A DNA stretch of 64,000 nt from Bdellovibrionales bacterium (GTDB lineage: Bacteria; Bdellovibrionota; Bdellovibrionia; Bdellovibrionales; Bdellovibrionaceae). The stretch covers positions 62,001 to 126,000 of the forward strand of contig JADJOV010000027.1 in the NCBI GenBank assembly GCA_016713585.1. The letters are read 5' to 3'. The notes beneath the pieces were generated by a model. It was not told the origin of the DNA, ran no database searches, and was given only the letters and a program-made list of their open reading frames with translations. Shown piece by piece: positions 17,894 through 25,779 of this stretch (position 1 is the stretch's first letter; the number at the start of each line of letters is the position of its first letter). The position numbers were made by a program, and so were the translations under genes.

Positions 17894-19813
17894 CTAACTG
17901 ACTCCGATAGCTCGAAGCCCCTGCACCACAGCCACGGCGAGACCATAGGCAATCAGGTTGAAACTCACCAATTGTCCGAGTGCGAAGGCCCAGGAGTTAG
18001 ATTCTCGGAAGGCCATACCGACTGTTGAGATACATTGTAGAGCGATCATAAAGAATATAATCAGCCCGAGCACTGAGCTCACAGTGAAGATTTTTTCACC
18101 TCGAGAATTCTCCGCTGTGGACATTTTTTCCAAAAGACTTTTCTGCTGACTAGCCTCATCTTCACTGGTGACCTGAAACACCACAGCCATCGACGAAACA
18201 AAGACTTCTCGAGCTGCAAAAGCTGAGATCAAACCGATTCCCACTCGCCAGTCAACACCCATTGGTTCAAATAGTGGTTCAAAAATTCGCCCCACCTGAC
18301 CGGCGTAGCTCGACTCTACTTTTTCCTGATCATCAACAGCTTGATAATTTGGAAAAGTTGTTCCCGCCCACAAAACTACGGCTAAGATAAAAATTATTGG
18401 CCCCGCCTTAACGACAAAAGATTTAGTGCGGGAAATAGATTGAGTGAGAACAACAGTCCAACGAGGTCGCCTGTAAAGCGGCAACTCCATCATAAAAAAA
18501 CTTCCCTTATCCTTAGGTATCAATCGATTTAAAACCCCTGCTGCGACAGAGCCCATAAACAGGGACGCAAAATACAAACCAGCGAGAGCAAGACCCGCTT
18601 TCCAAACAGGTTCCTCCTGAAACAAAAAACCCAACAGCAGGGCGTATACGGGTAATCGCGCAGAACAACTCATAAGAGGAATCATAAAATTTGTGATCCA
18701 ACGATCCCGTCTGGACGGAATATTCCTTGTAGCCATCAAGGCAGGAACTGCACAAGCAAATCCCGAGAGCACAGGAACAAAGGATCGTCCCGATAAGCCA
18801 AGTTTCGAAAATGGCCGATCAATCAAAGTCGCCGCTCTGGCCAAATACCCAGAGCTTTCTAGAATACCAATTCCTAAAAAAAGAATAAAAATTTGCGGTA
18901 CAAAAACCAATACAGCACTGAAGCTCGCGATCAAACCATGGCTCAAAAAATCCGCCCAGAGAGTATTTGGTCCGAGTTCCATCACCTTCTCGCCGAGCCA
19001 TCCTAGGACATAGTCAACTCCATCCATGATTGGACTTGCAACCCAATAGATTCCAGAAAATAAGGTTGCCATAATAAGGAAAAAGAACAGAAGCCCCAAA
19101 ATTGGATGCAGAAGCGTCCGGTCAATTTTATTAGTTTTTTGAAAAATATTATTTAACTTTTGTCGATCCTGTTCGGTCTTGAAAAGAGCCTGGTGAGCTA
19201 ATTTTTCGCAGGCTTCACTTTTTTGCTCGCTGGTTTTCGCATCCCAAACTTGGTGAAGATGAGGCTGCTTCGACACATCCAGACTTCTCAGCTCAGTAAT
19301 CAGCTGCGTCAGACCAGCCCCCAAAACCCCATCAAATGAAATAACTTTACAATTCATTTTTTCAGATAACAGCTCGAGATCGATTTCAAGTCCCTGCTTT
19401 TCCAAAAGATCGCTCATTGTCACAACAAGCACCATGGGAAAGCCTGTTTCACGCATCTGTTCAGCCAGAAAAAGATGCCGCCCTAACTGAGTCCCATCCA
19501 CGACAACTACGACTCCTTGGGGTTGACTGAGAAAAGATTTTTCGAAAAGCGCCTTGATGGTCACTTCTTCATCGGCGCTTTTTGGGTGAAGACTATAGGT
19601 CCCTGGGGTATCAATCAATTCCAGATCATCACCAAAGCGAGGCGCCAAGCCCCCAAGAGAATACTCAACTGTCGCCCCAGGATAGTTCACAGTACTAAAC
19701 TTTGAATCAGTGAGCCAATTATAGAGGGTGGTCTTGCCAGAATTTGGAGCACCGACTAGCGCAATGATTTTCTTAGTTGTCGACTTAGTTTTAGAGAGCT
19801 TCCCATAACTCAT
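17894..19813 (-). CDS. feoB: Ferrous iron transporter FeoB
   Basis: FeoB imports Fe2+ through the inner membrane. The N-terminal G domain has VGAPNSGKTTLYNWLT (G1), TVEYSLGGL (G2) and LIDTPGTYSLHP (G3). The usual G4 NxxD reads TMSD, so the Asn is replaced by Thr. The membrane part carries two Gate repeats with Cys residues: SGFACAVPALMATRNI and the later AGTTFPNYQ and AAREVFVSSMAVV region. Length 639 is short for FeoB because the linker region is reduced. The ATG overlaps the feoA stop by four bases. Confidence 0.93.
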   Translation of the reverse strand: MSYGKLSKTKSTTKKIIALVGAPNSGKTTLYNWLTDSKFSTVNYPGATVEYSLGGLAPRFGDDLELIDTPGTYSLHPKSADEEVTIKALFEKSFLSQPQGVVVVVDGTQLGRHLFLAEQMRETGFPMVLVVTMSDLLEKQGLEIDLELLSEKMNCKVISFDGVLGAGLTQLITELRSLDVSKQPHLHQVWDAKTSEQKSEACEKLAHQALFKTEQDRQKLNNIFQKTNKIDRTLLHPILGLLFFFLIMATLFSGIYWVASPIMDGVDYVLGWLGEKVMELGPNTLWADFLSHGLIASFSAVLVFVPQIFILFLGIGILESSGYLARAATLIDRPFSKLGLSGRSFVPVLSGFACAVPALMATRNIPSRRDRWITNFMIPLMSCSARLPVYALLLGFLFQEEPVWKAGLALAGLYFASLFMGSVAAGVLNRLIPKDKGSFFMMELPLYRRPRWTVVLTQSISRTKSFVVKAGPIIFILAVVLWAGTTFPNYQAVDDQEKVESSYAGQVGRIFEPLFEPMGVDWRVGIGLISAFAAREVFVSSMAVVFQVTSEDEASQQKSLLEKMSTAENSRGEKIFTVSSVLGLIIFFMIALQCISTVGMAFRESNSWAFALGQLVSFNLIAYGLAVAVVQGLRAIGVS

Positions 19814-20124
19814 GTTGCACCCTGCTGACTAACAACTACACAAGCTGCCTCGGCTGGCCGTAGCGCAAGCACAGTGTTTCGATAGTGAAATAAAAAAGGA
19901 CCTTTGAAAGGGGCCCTCCCTAAAAACTCAAGCATAATCCCAGGTCTGAGTCCAAGTTCATAGAGACGATCACATATAAGCGGATCGCCACAAAAGGATT
20001 GAATCAACGCGAGGCTTTGCTGCCTCTTGTTATCAGCTTCAGATAAGTTTTGAAAACTACCCTTGCGACTCTGGAGAGCAAATTCTGATAATAACATACC
20101 TCCTTCTAACCAGGTCGAGATCAA
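19810..20124 (-). CDS. feoA: FeoA-domain protein
   Basis: The SH3-like FeoA domain fills the C-terminal two thirds: DRLYELGLRPGIMLEFLGRA, PFLFHYRNTVLALRPAEAAC. FeoA interacts with FeoB to support iron uptake. The N-terminal 30-40 residues are extra. The start is uncertain. An ATG at 20095-20097 sits only one base after AGGAGG, too close for that site to serve it. A TTG at 20122-20124 is the alternative. The ATGA overlap with feoB shows a bicistronic unit. No clear Fur box was seen upstream. Confidence 0.85.
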   Translation of the reverse strand: MISTWLEGGMLLSEFALQSRKGSFQNLSEADNKRQQSLALIQSFCGDPLICDRLYELGLRPGIMLEFLGRAPFKGPFLFHYRNTVLALRPAEAACVVVSQQGAT

Positions 20125-20209
20125 AATGCCAGCTTTTCATGAAACCATCGGCTAGATGAAAGGGAGTTGAAAAACTGGCTTGCAAAGTATGGACATAATG
20201 CGAAACACA

Positions 20210-20377
20210 TTAGAACTTTATATGATATGGAGGGTGGGACTCCTCAACAAAGTCATATTCCGTCGGACTATTCCAACGAATTAGTCTTGGTCTAAAGATC
20301 ATTAAGTTAATGATGCCTCTGAAAAACTGACGCCATTTCGGAGGTTTCCTGGGTTGAAAATTAGTTGTGAGATTCAT
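20210..20377 (-). CDS. Possible small protein (55 residues)
   Basis: ATG 20375-20377 follows TTGGAG at suitable distance. The product is basic and aromatic (MNLTTNFQPRKPPKWRQFF, then GIINLMIFRPRLIRWN) and ends in EESHPPYHIKF. The frame is open further upstream to 20494 but with no site. I do not recognise it. The codon use and AT content are like the surrounding intergenic DNA, so it could be chance. Confidence 0.3.
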   Translation of the reverse strand: MNLTTNFQPRKPPKWRQFFRGIINLMIFRPRLIRWNSPTEYDFVEESHPPYHIKF

Positions 20378-20614
20378 AAGTACTCCAATTGCCCCAGATA
20401 TAACATCCGGGATAAACGTAAATAAATTACTATTATTTAATTTGTTTGAGAGAATAATTGCGTAGAAAAATGGACAGTCAGAAAACAGCCTCATTCAGAC
20501 TTTTGCGAAGTGTGCCCATTCTGAGGTTGACCCATAATTGATAGGTCAAGAAAAAGAGAAATGAAAAGAACAAACTAAAAAAAATGGCCCACTTCTTCAA
20601 GTGACAGCTTCCCC

Positions 20615-20636
20615 AGACAATTGATTCTAATTGTCT
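20615..20636. promoter_or_regulatory. Perfect stem-loop in intergenic region
   Basis: AGACAATT (20615-20622) and AATTGTCT (20629-20636) form eight pairs around a six-base loop, followed by AT-rich sequence. It could end a short plus-strand transcript or be an operator. Confidence 0.35.
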
Positions 20637-20972
20637 ATTTCTAAATTTCCAAATTTCTTAAATTCTTAATTTTCTCTTTTTTTGGATTCCTAGCTACGCA
20701 GCTAGAACCGAATGAATCGGGAGAGGTCCGCCTTGATAGAATAGGCTGACATCAGTCATTCTCAATTTTGGGTTAAGTATATGCGTAAGAATATTTGAAC
20801 TCATACCAGCCTCCTTTCAAGAGGAATATAGAAAGATTTTTGCCAAATTCACATAGAATATGTGATTTGTAAACAAATAATTTAGATTAAAGGCTAGATT
20901 TTCACGACCCGACTTCAGGCCCTCCGCCAGAGGTCCGAAGGGACTTTCGTATGACAACGAAAGGACCTTTGT

Positions 20973-22061
20973 ATGAATAAACCAGCCTTTGCTCCCAACC
21001 ATTCCCTGACCTTAGTGACCTGGTCTCTCCTTCTCTCTCTGCTTTGGTCCTTTCAATGTCGCGCTGAAAATATTTTCTTCCCGATTATCTCTGGTCCACA
21101 GAGTCTTAAGATCTCTAACTCGTCAGAAGAAGTTCAACCGATTTGGATTCTTATCAAAGGCCAGGGCTTCTTCAAAGAGCTAATCTACCGAGTGCCCGCC
21201 CGTGGACAACTCTATCTCAATGAGGTCGACTTCCTGCCCACCGGACTCGAATATGCAATCAAGACGGCCTCCCCACAAGTTAGCGCCAGTCGCCACATTG
21301 AGAATGGAATTTGGATTCAAGGATCTACAATGACAAGTCCCCAGGTGACTTACCAAGTGCCAGGCACTCCTTTTGGTACGCCGTGGCCCGTCGCTAAACT
21401 TGTCCTGCAGAATCAAAACTATAACCCTCAAACTTTCCTCGTCCGTTTTCGTGATCGAAGCTTCAGGACATTAAAAGAAGAAACCGCACACAGTCTCGGA
21501 TTCTTCCAAACCTCAACCCACCTTCTCAATTTACCACCGGAAACAACTTCGCTCGAAATCTTAGGGAAGGGTCGACTCCATTCGAGAATCAGGATTGAGA
21601 AGAATACCCCACAAAATGGTATCTCCTATGCGGGAGAATGGCAGGAGGGCCGAAGTTTTCGACGAATCGAAGTTCCAACACCCTCGACGCAAACTTATTT
21701 CTTGCTTTCGAATCAATCGCGAAGTGATTCCTTTGTTGTCGCCCTGACCGACGCGGTGTTAATCAAAGGGCCAAAGAAATTTTGGCGGGTGATCGGGTAT
21801 TTATGCTTTTTGGACAAATTGAAGCCACTGAAAAAATCTTGGAATCGTCCTTTTCATGGATCTGATCGAACACCATGGTCTTGGACTGTATCCAAGGTGA
21901 CTAACTTCGCAGAGATTGGCTCTATCGTTTGTGACTCAACTCCTGCGCTTGTGGAAGAGGCTCTCCCTGTATGGCTCAGGCAGCAAGACATTTGCTTCTG
22001 GGGCTTTCGCCTCATTCGTGAGCTCTCACAAGAAGAGGTTCGCTGGGGACGTCTCCAGTAG
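20973..22061 (+). CDS. Exported protein of unknown function (C-terminus probably frameshifted)
   Basis: ATG 20973 follows AAAGGA. The N-terminus is a signal peptide (LTLVTWSLLLSLLWSFQCRA). The body is rich in beta-strand-like sequence with no known motif (IWILIKGQGFFKELIYRVPA, VAKLVLQNQNYNPQTFLVRF). After about residue 263 the printed frame looks wrong. Adding one base near 21760 gives NQRAKEILAGDRVFMLFGQI and ATEKILESS. A second shift gives FMDLIEHHGLGLYPR with a TGA at 21898-21900. The true protein may thus end at 21900 and not overlap the convergent PTPS gene. A periplasmic or surface location is likely. Confidence 0.6.
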   Translation: MNKPAFAPNHSLTLVTWSLLLSLLWSFQCRAENIFFPIISGPQSLKISNSSEEVQPIWILIKGQGFFKELIYRVPARGQLYLNEVDFLPTGLEYAIKTASPQVSASRHIENGIWIQGSTMTSPQVTYQVPGTPFGTPWPVAKLVLQNQNYNPQTFLVRFRDRSFRTLKEETAHSLGFFQTSTHLLNLPPETTSLEILGKGRLHSRIRIEKNTPQNGISYAGEWQEGRSFRRIEVPTPSTQTYFLLSNQSRSDSFVVALTDAVLIKGPKKFWRVIGYLCFLDKLKPLKKSWNRPFHGSDRTPWSWTVSKVTNFAEIGSIVCDSTPALVEEALPVWLRQQDICFWGFRLIRELSQEEVRWGRLQ

Positions 22062-22575
22062 TTTTTGCGTACTGAGTCGACTTTGCCCCTTGACCGTTGG
22101 TCTCTTCCACCGTGACCTGAACGGCAGAAATCCCATAAGTCAAAAATTCCTTCAACAATATCTCACCCAGCAACGCGGACATCTGCTCGACGCTCGTGTT
22201 TGTGAGGGGAAGTAGAACCACTTCATTGACAGGAAAAACATAGAAACGATCGCGAAAACGAACCTCTAAGGATGGGCCTTGAGTGAAAAATTTCATGTCC
22301 TGGTGATTTTGTGGCAGAAGAACCATCTCATCCCAGGCATCGACAGTTTTTTTGATAATTTTTTTAAAAACATTAAAATCTATAAAATAACCTTTTTCGT
22401 TAATTTCTGACCTGGCCGAAAAGTGAATCTCCACCTTAACCCGATAATTATGCCCGTGAAGTCGTTCCGCCGTATGTTGATCAAAAATCAAAAAATGAGC
22501 GGCCGAGAATTTAAAGTTTTGCTTTTCTAAAATCAGAACGGTCTGACTTGACTGGGCGATTGTTTTCATACACAA
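22012..22575 (-). CDS. 6-pyruvoyl-tetrahydropterin synthase / QueD-like protein
   Basis: This protein of about 187 residues has the T-fold signature of the PTPS/QueD family: FKFSAAHFLIFDQHTAERLH with the zinc ligands in LHGHNYRVKVEIHF, then YFIDFNVFKKIIKKTVDAWD, NTSVEQMSALLGEIL and QVTVEETNG. The Cys that acts as base in QueD before the HGH motif is absent (AERLHGH), so it may have another activity or be the PTPS-III/MptD-like type. Start is at MCMKT or at the second Met (22567-22569). It is divergent from queD, 28 bp away, which suggests a shared promoter region. Confidence 0.8.
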   Translation of the reverse strand: MCMKTIAQSSQTVLILEKQNFKFSAAHFLIFDQHTAERLHGHNYRVKVEIHFSARSEINEKGYFIDFNVFKKIIKKTVDAWDEMVLLPQNHQDMKFFTQGPSLEVRFRDRFYVFPVNEVVLLPLTNTSVEQMSALLGEILLKEFLTYGISAVQVTVEETNGQGAKSTQYAKTTGDVPSEPLLVRAHE

Positions 22576-22603
22576 GATTTATCACAAGTGGGGACAAAAT
22601 AGC

Positions 22604-22987
22604 ATGGGTTTTGAGCTCAAACAGCATTTCCAAATTGAATCTGCCCGCTTTTTGCCACATTTAGACAAGAATCATCCTTGTTCGCGGATGCATGGACACA
22701 GTTTCAAGGTGATTCTTGTCTTACGTGGGAAACTCGACCCGAAGTTGGGGTGGTTAAGGGACTATCACGAAATCAGCCAAATTGCGGCAAAGGTTCTCGA
22801 CAAATTGGATCACAGGGTTCTGAATGAGATTTCAGGACTTGAGAACCCCACCTCTGAAAATATTTCAGCCTGGCTCTATTGGCAGTTCAAACCCCTGCTT
22901 CCTGAGTTGTTTGAAGTCTCAGTCCAGGAAACTCCTTTGACAGAATGCACTTTTAGGCCTTCTGCGGGGGACCCATCTTATCCTTAA
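22604..22987 (+). CDS. queD: 6-carboxy-5,6,7,8-tetrahydropterin synthase QueD
   Basis: QueD turns dihydroneopterin triphosphate into carboxy-tetrahydropterin for queuosine. The 127 residues keep all catalytic parts: FQIESARFLPHLDKNHPCSR with the active Cys, MHGHSFKVILVLRG, GWLRDYHEISQIAAKVLDKL, DHRVLNEI, NPTSENISAWLYWQF and VQETPLTECTF. A second, Cys-less family member lies divergent at 22012-22575. No other queuosine gene is in the window. Confidence 0.85.
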   Translation: MGFELKQHFQIESARFLPHLDKNHPCSRMHGHSFKVILVLRGKLDPKLGWLRDYHEISQIAAKVLDKLDHRVLNEISGLENPTSENISAWLYWQFKPLLPELFEVSVQETPLTECTFRPSAGDPSYP

Positions 22988-23034
22988 ATGATAAAAAAAT
23001 CTGTTTACTTAAGGTGTTTTTAAGAATGAGAGGC

Positions 23035-23063
23035 TTGAAATATCAAAAAAAAACAGGTATACT
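23035..23063 (+). promoter_or_regulatory. Sigma-70-like promoter upstream of the HTH gene
   Basis: TTGAAA (23035-23040), a 17-base spacer and TATACT (23058-23063) give a near-consensus promoter reading toward the HTH gene at 23232. This would leave a leader of about 160 bases. Confidence 0.5.
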
Positions 23064-23231
23064 TGACAAACTAAAAACATAACTTCTCAGCATGACTGGC
23101 AAAGAGTGCGCCCAGACAAAATTGGTTCTCCTCCTGAACACTAGATTTCGAGTTGGAAGAAGACCAAAAAACATAAAAGGGAGCAGACAAAATTCTTCGA
23201 CTCTACGACATGAAAGGCTGAAAACTCACTT

Positions 23232-23489
23232 ATGGCGTCTTCCAACGAAAACATAGGTCTCCTCATCAGAACTTATCGAGCAAAAGCAGGCTTGACTCAG
23301 CTAGAGTTGGCGCAGGCCTTAGGTTATGCAAATCCGCAATTTGTTTATCTTATTGAATGTGGAAAATCTAAAGTCCCCATGTATTTGCTTAAAAAATTGA
23401 TTGCGACCCTCAAAATTCCAGAAAGAAAAGTTATTGATGTCCTCGTTGGAGAGTACCGAAAAAAGCTTGAAATTGAAGTTGTCAACTAA
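23232..23489 (+). CDS. Small XRE-family HTH regulator
   Basis: These 85 residues form one Cro/CI-type helix-turn-helix: NIGLLIRTYRAKAGLTQLEL, AQALGYANPQFVYLIECGKS and MYLLKKLIATLKIPERKVID. There is no second domain, so it may bind DNA as a simple dimer. It is convergent with the PAS-like gene: if that gene reads through its internal TGA, its stop lies at 23482-23484 and the ends overlap by eight bases. Regulation of the neighbouring GNAT-oxidase cassette is possible but only a guess. No strong Shine-Dalgarno is visible. Confidence 0.8.
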   Translation: MASSNENIGLLIRTYRAKAGLTQLELAQALGYANPQFVYLIECGKSKVPMYLLKKLIATLKIPERKVIDVLVGEYRKKLEIEVVN

Positions 23490-24222
23490 GACTGTTTTGA
23501 CTGGCCTCGGGATTCACTTCACCTCGAGAAGAAAAGGTGCTTCTTTTGGAATTCGTTTTTTCAAGAACATGAACCTGACTTGTTGCAATCACTCCCACAA
23601 CTTGTCTTCCCCCTTCCAGCGGATAAAGGGGTGAATAGTGCCTTTGAATCATATCCAGCACATGGCATTCTTCTCAGAATTTCTCAATAAGCTTATGGCG
23701 CGGAATTGGCGATTGAAATGTTTTTGAATACTTTCCTGTCAGAATGTCTCCGGCAAGCTTCATTATCTCTACCGAGACTTGATCTTCCCGCTGATAGGGC
23801 TCGCTCCATTCAAAAGCAACGAGTTCTCCTAGGGAATAGCTAGAGATCTCATAAAAATTTAAATTACGATAAATCTGAATTCCATCGGCATTGTAGATTT
23901 CAATAATATCTTCATCTGAGATAACATCAAAAACCTCAGACGTCGGTCGCAATCCAAAACGCTTCAAAGCATACCAAAGCATTGTTTTTCCATCTCGAAG
24001 TTGAGCCTTGTCTTTGAGTGCCTGAGCAAAAATTTCATAGTAGTTAAGTAAACTACCTAAAATCTTAAGTTGAGCCGCCTTCGTGTGCTTCTGAAATCGC
24101 AAAAAAACCGTTTCCGGACTCGGTCGAAGGTGAATGCCCTGCTGAAAAGCGGCGCCTTCAATCTGAGACAATAGATCTTTAAATTCCCCAGTTAAAAATC
24201 CCGAAAAAGACTTTTGCAACAT
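23482..24222 (-). CDS. PAS-like protein with in-frame TGA, last gene of the GNAT-oxidase cassette
   Basis: The frame opens at 24222 and reaches a TGA at 23674-23676 (182 residues), then stays open for 63 more codons to a TGA at 23482-23484. The downstream part is protein-like (VLDMIQRHYSPLYPLEGGRQ, VVGVIATSQVHVLEKTNSK). The middle resembles a PAS fold: DVISDEDIIEIYNADGIQIY and FYEISSYSLGEL. Reading the TGA as Cys would give KFCEECHVLD, a CxxCH pattern. No signal peptide is present, so c-type heme attachment would be unexpected. The family is not recognised. It follows the diiron oxidase gene by 55 bp in the same direction. Confidence 0.55.
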
Positions 24223-24277
24223 CTTAGCCCCCAGCGAAAAACCGAGGCTAGCATAAACTTTTTCATTTGAAAACTGA

Positions 24278-24899
24278 TTAGTGAGAACCGATATTCGCCT
24301 TAATTGCCTGGAGCATTCCCAGATAAAGTCGACAGCTAAGAAGGAAATTTTTTTCTATTTGAGACATTTTCTCTTCAGGGAGACCGAAAATCGCAGTAAA
24401 GGCATCCTTAAGATGATCCGGATCTTCCCCTGCGTGAACCTTCAGACATGAAACCGTTTTTGGACCAAATGTTTTTTGCACACGCTCGGTCACCACATCG
24501 CCACACTGAACCGCTAGCCCTTCCAGCGCAAAAATATATCCAAAAACCGAAAGAGGATCTTGCTGTTCAATCCAAAAATACTGACTTTGATAAAGGGCCG
24601 AGGTTTCCGGGAGCTCTGGATACATTTCAATATTTTCATTAAGGCCCTTCAGATCATTCAAGGTGTTTTTCATGTCCCGCTTCTTCTCTCAAGTGTATCA
24701 AATACCTCTTGTGAAAGTGATCTTGACCAATATTGAAACGCGAAGCCGTGCGAGCCAAAATTCGGGTCGAGTAGGTCACAAAATAGGACGTCTGTGCAAG
24801 CCAACAACCGTAGAATTTTCTGTCTTCCCACGGAAACTCAGGTATTAATTTTCCTAGTTCGGCCATTTCGTCTTTAAAAATTCGATTAAATTCTTTCAC
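24278..24899 (-). CDS. Heme-oxygenase-like diiron (iron-containing redox) enzyme, one frameshift
   Basis: Two overlapping frames form one protein of about 207 residues. The first ends HLREEAGHEKHLE; the second begins LKGLNENIEMYPELP. Two missing A residues near 24660-24665 give EEAGHEKHLENDLKGLN. This is the pattern of heme-oxygenase-like diiron oxidases. Possible ligands are in EEAGHE, in YIFALEGLAVQCG and in HAGEDPDHLKDAF. Such enzymes oxidise or cleave fatty acids and amino acids in known cases. The gene lies 28 bp after a FeeM-like GNAT acyltransferase, so an acylated amine or amino acid is a plausible substrate. Confidence 0.72.
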
Positions 24900-24927
24900 T
24901 GAATTCTCCTCTTAATGTTGATAAAAA

Positions 24928-25635
24928 TTAGGCTGCAATTTTATTTCCTCGCTCGAAACGGGCTAGAGACAAAAGATTCAAAGGATCCTGCCGACGCAGC
25001 CAAAGAGATTGCACCCCGCCATTGACCTGCGGATCTGGATAAGAAATCAAATCAGCTTTGAAACAAGCCATAAGATCGCAATGGATGTTGCCTCTATAGA
25101 CATCCTTCCGCAAACAGGTAGACCCAAAGGCAAGTGCAAGATCGTCGATTTTGGCAGTTTTTTTTGCCGGGGCAATCGTCGCTTGCAGATCAGAGTTTTG
25201 CATGATCTTCATCCCTAAACCGACCATTACCGCCGCCAAGGAAATTCCAGTCTTTGACTTACGCCAATCAGGATGGACAGATAGAAATTCCATTGACATG
25301 AGACGACTGGCTTTTCTTTTCGTCAGTGTCTCTATGGCGACAGAATCAAAGATGGAAAAATATCGATGATCAAGGGTTGGAATTTGATCCAGATCAAACA
25401 GACAGTAGAGATGAAACGCTACAAGATGACTGCCACTCCAAAGACTTGCAATGATGTCTTGTCGCATAAAATCGTCGGCGGCCAATGGCTGTTGGTTACC
25501 CACACTTGAAAACTCCTGAGTCCAAAGAGTCTTCCAATGAGAATAAACTGTATTATATTGATTGATTATAAGAGAGCCAAAATGACATTTCCCAGGCATC
25601 AATAGGTAATCTAGTGAATCAACTTTAACATCCAT
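24928..25635 (-). CDS. GNAT-fold N-acyltransferase (FeeM/autoinducer-synthase-like)
   Basis: The 235 residues show an acyl-CoA/ACP-dependent GNAT fold. The N-terminal half has VYSHWKTLWTQEF and an acidic loop; the core has SMEFLSVHPDWRKSKTGISL followed by AAVMVGLGMKIM, the pyrophosphate-binding loop and helix. The C-terminal half has LALAFGSTCLRKDVYRGNIH. This fits N-acyl amino acid synthases and AHL-synthase-like proteins better than ribosomal acetyltransferases, but this is my reading without a search. It is the first gene of a unit with the diiron oxidase and the PAS-like gene. Confidence 0.65.
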   Translation of the reverse strand: MDVKVDSLDYLLMPGKCHFGSLIINQYNTVYSHWKTLWTQEFSSVGNQQPLAADDFMRQDIIASLWSGSHLVAFHLYCLFDLDQIPTLDHRYFSIFDSVAIETLTKRKASRLMSMEFLSVHPDWRKSKTGISLAAVMVGLGMKIMQNSDLQATIAPAKKTAKIDDLALAFGSTCLRKDVYRGNIHCDLMACFKADLISYPDPQVNGGVQSLWLRRQDPLNLLSLARFERGNKIAA

Positions 25636-25779
25636 GTAAAATCCATCCCACAGCGCTTCAGGCCCTGTGACACAAGTTTATATGAATCACGTAGTTTACT
25701 TTAAAATAAAATCATGACCTGGACGAAATCTAACACATAGTCTTTAAGAAATTTTGTCTAGCTTATTATTTTACACTGG

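Larger units (their letters stand above)
20125..20972. other. Sparse AT-rich intergenic region
   Basis: Between feoA and the gene at 20973 there is no convincing long gene. The stretch holds one possible 55-codon ORF (20210-20377), a perfect stem at 20615-20636, a second stem CTAGCT/AGCTAG at 20690-20705, and a T/A-rich segment around 20636-20690. Just before 20973, CTTTCGT and ACGAAAG (about 20943-20963) can pair next to the Shine-Dalgarno of the downstream gene. No known riboswitch or small-RNA family was recognised. Confidence 0.5.

Noticed and set aside
20817..21002. Minus-strand ORF overlapping the start of the exported gene
   Set aside because: No ribosome site, low complexity, and it covers the start of a gene with a clear signal peptide.
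23232..23489. Antitoxin of a toxin-antitoxin pair (small HTH)
   Set aside because: No toxin-like gene lies next to it in the same direction; the convergent neighbour is the PAS-like gene.
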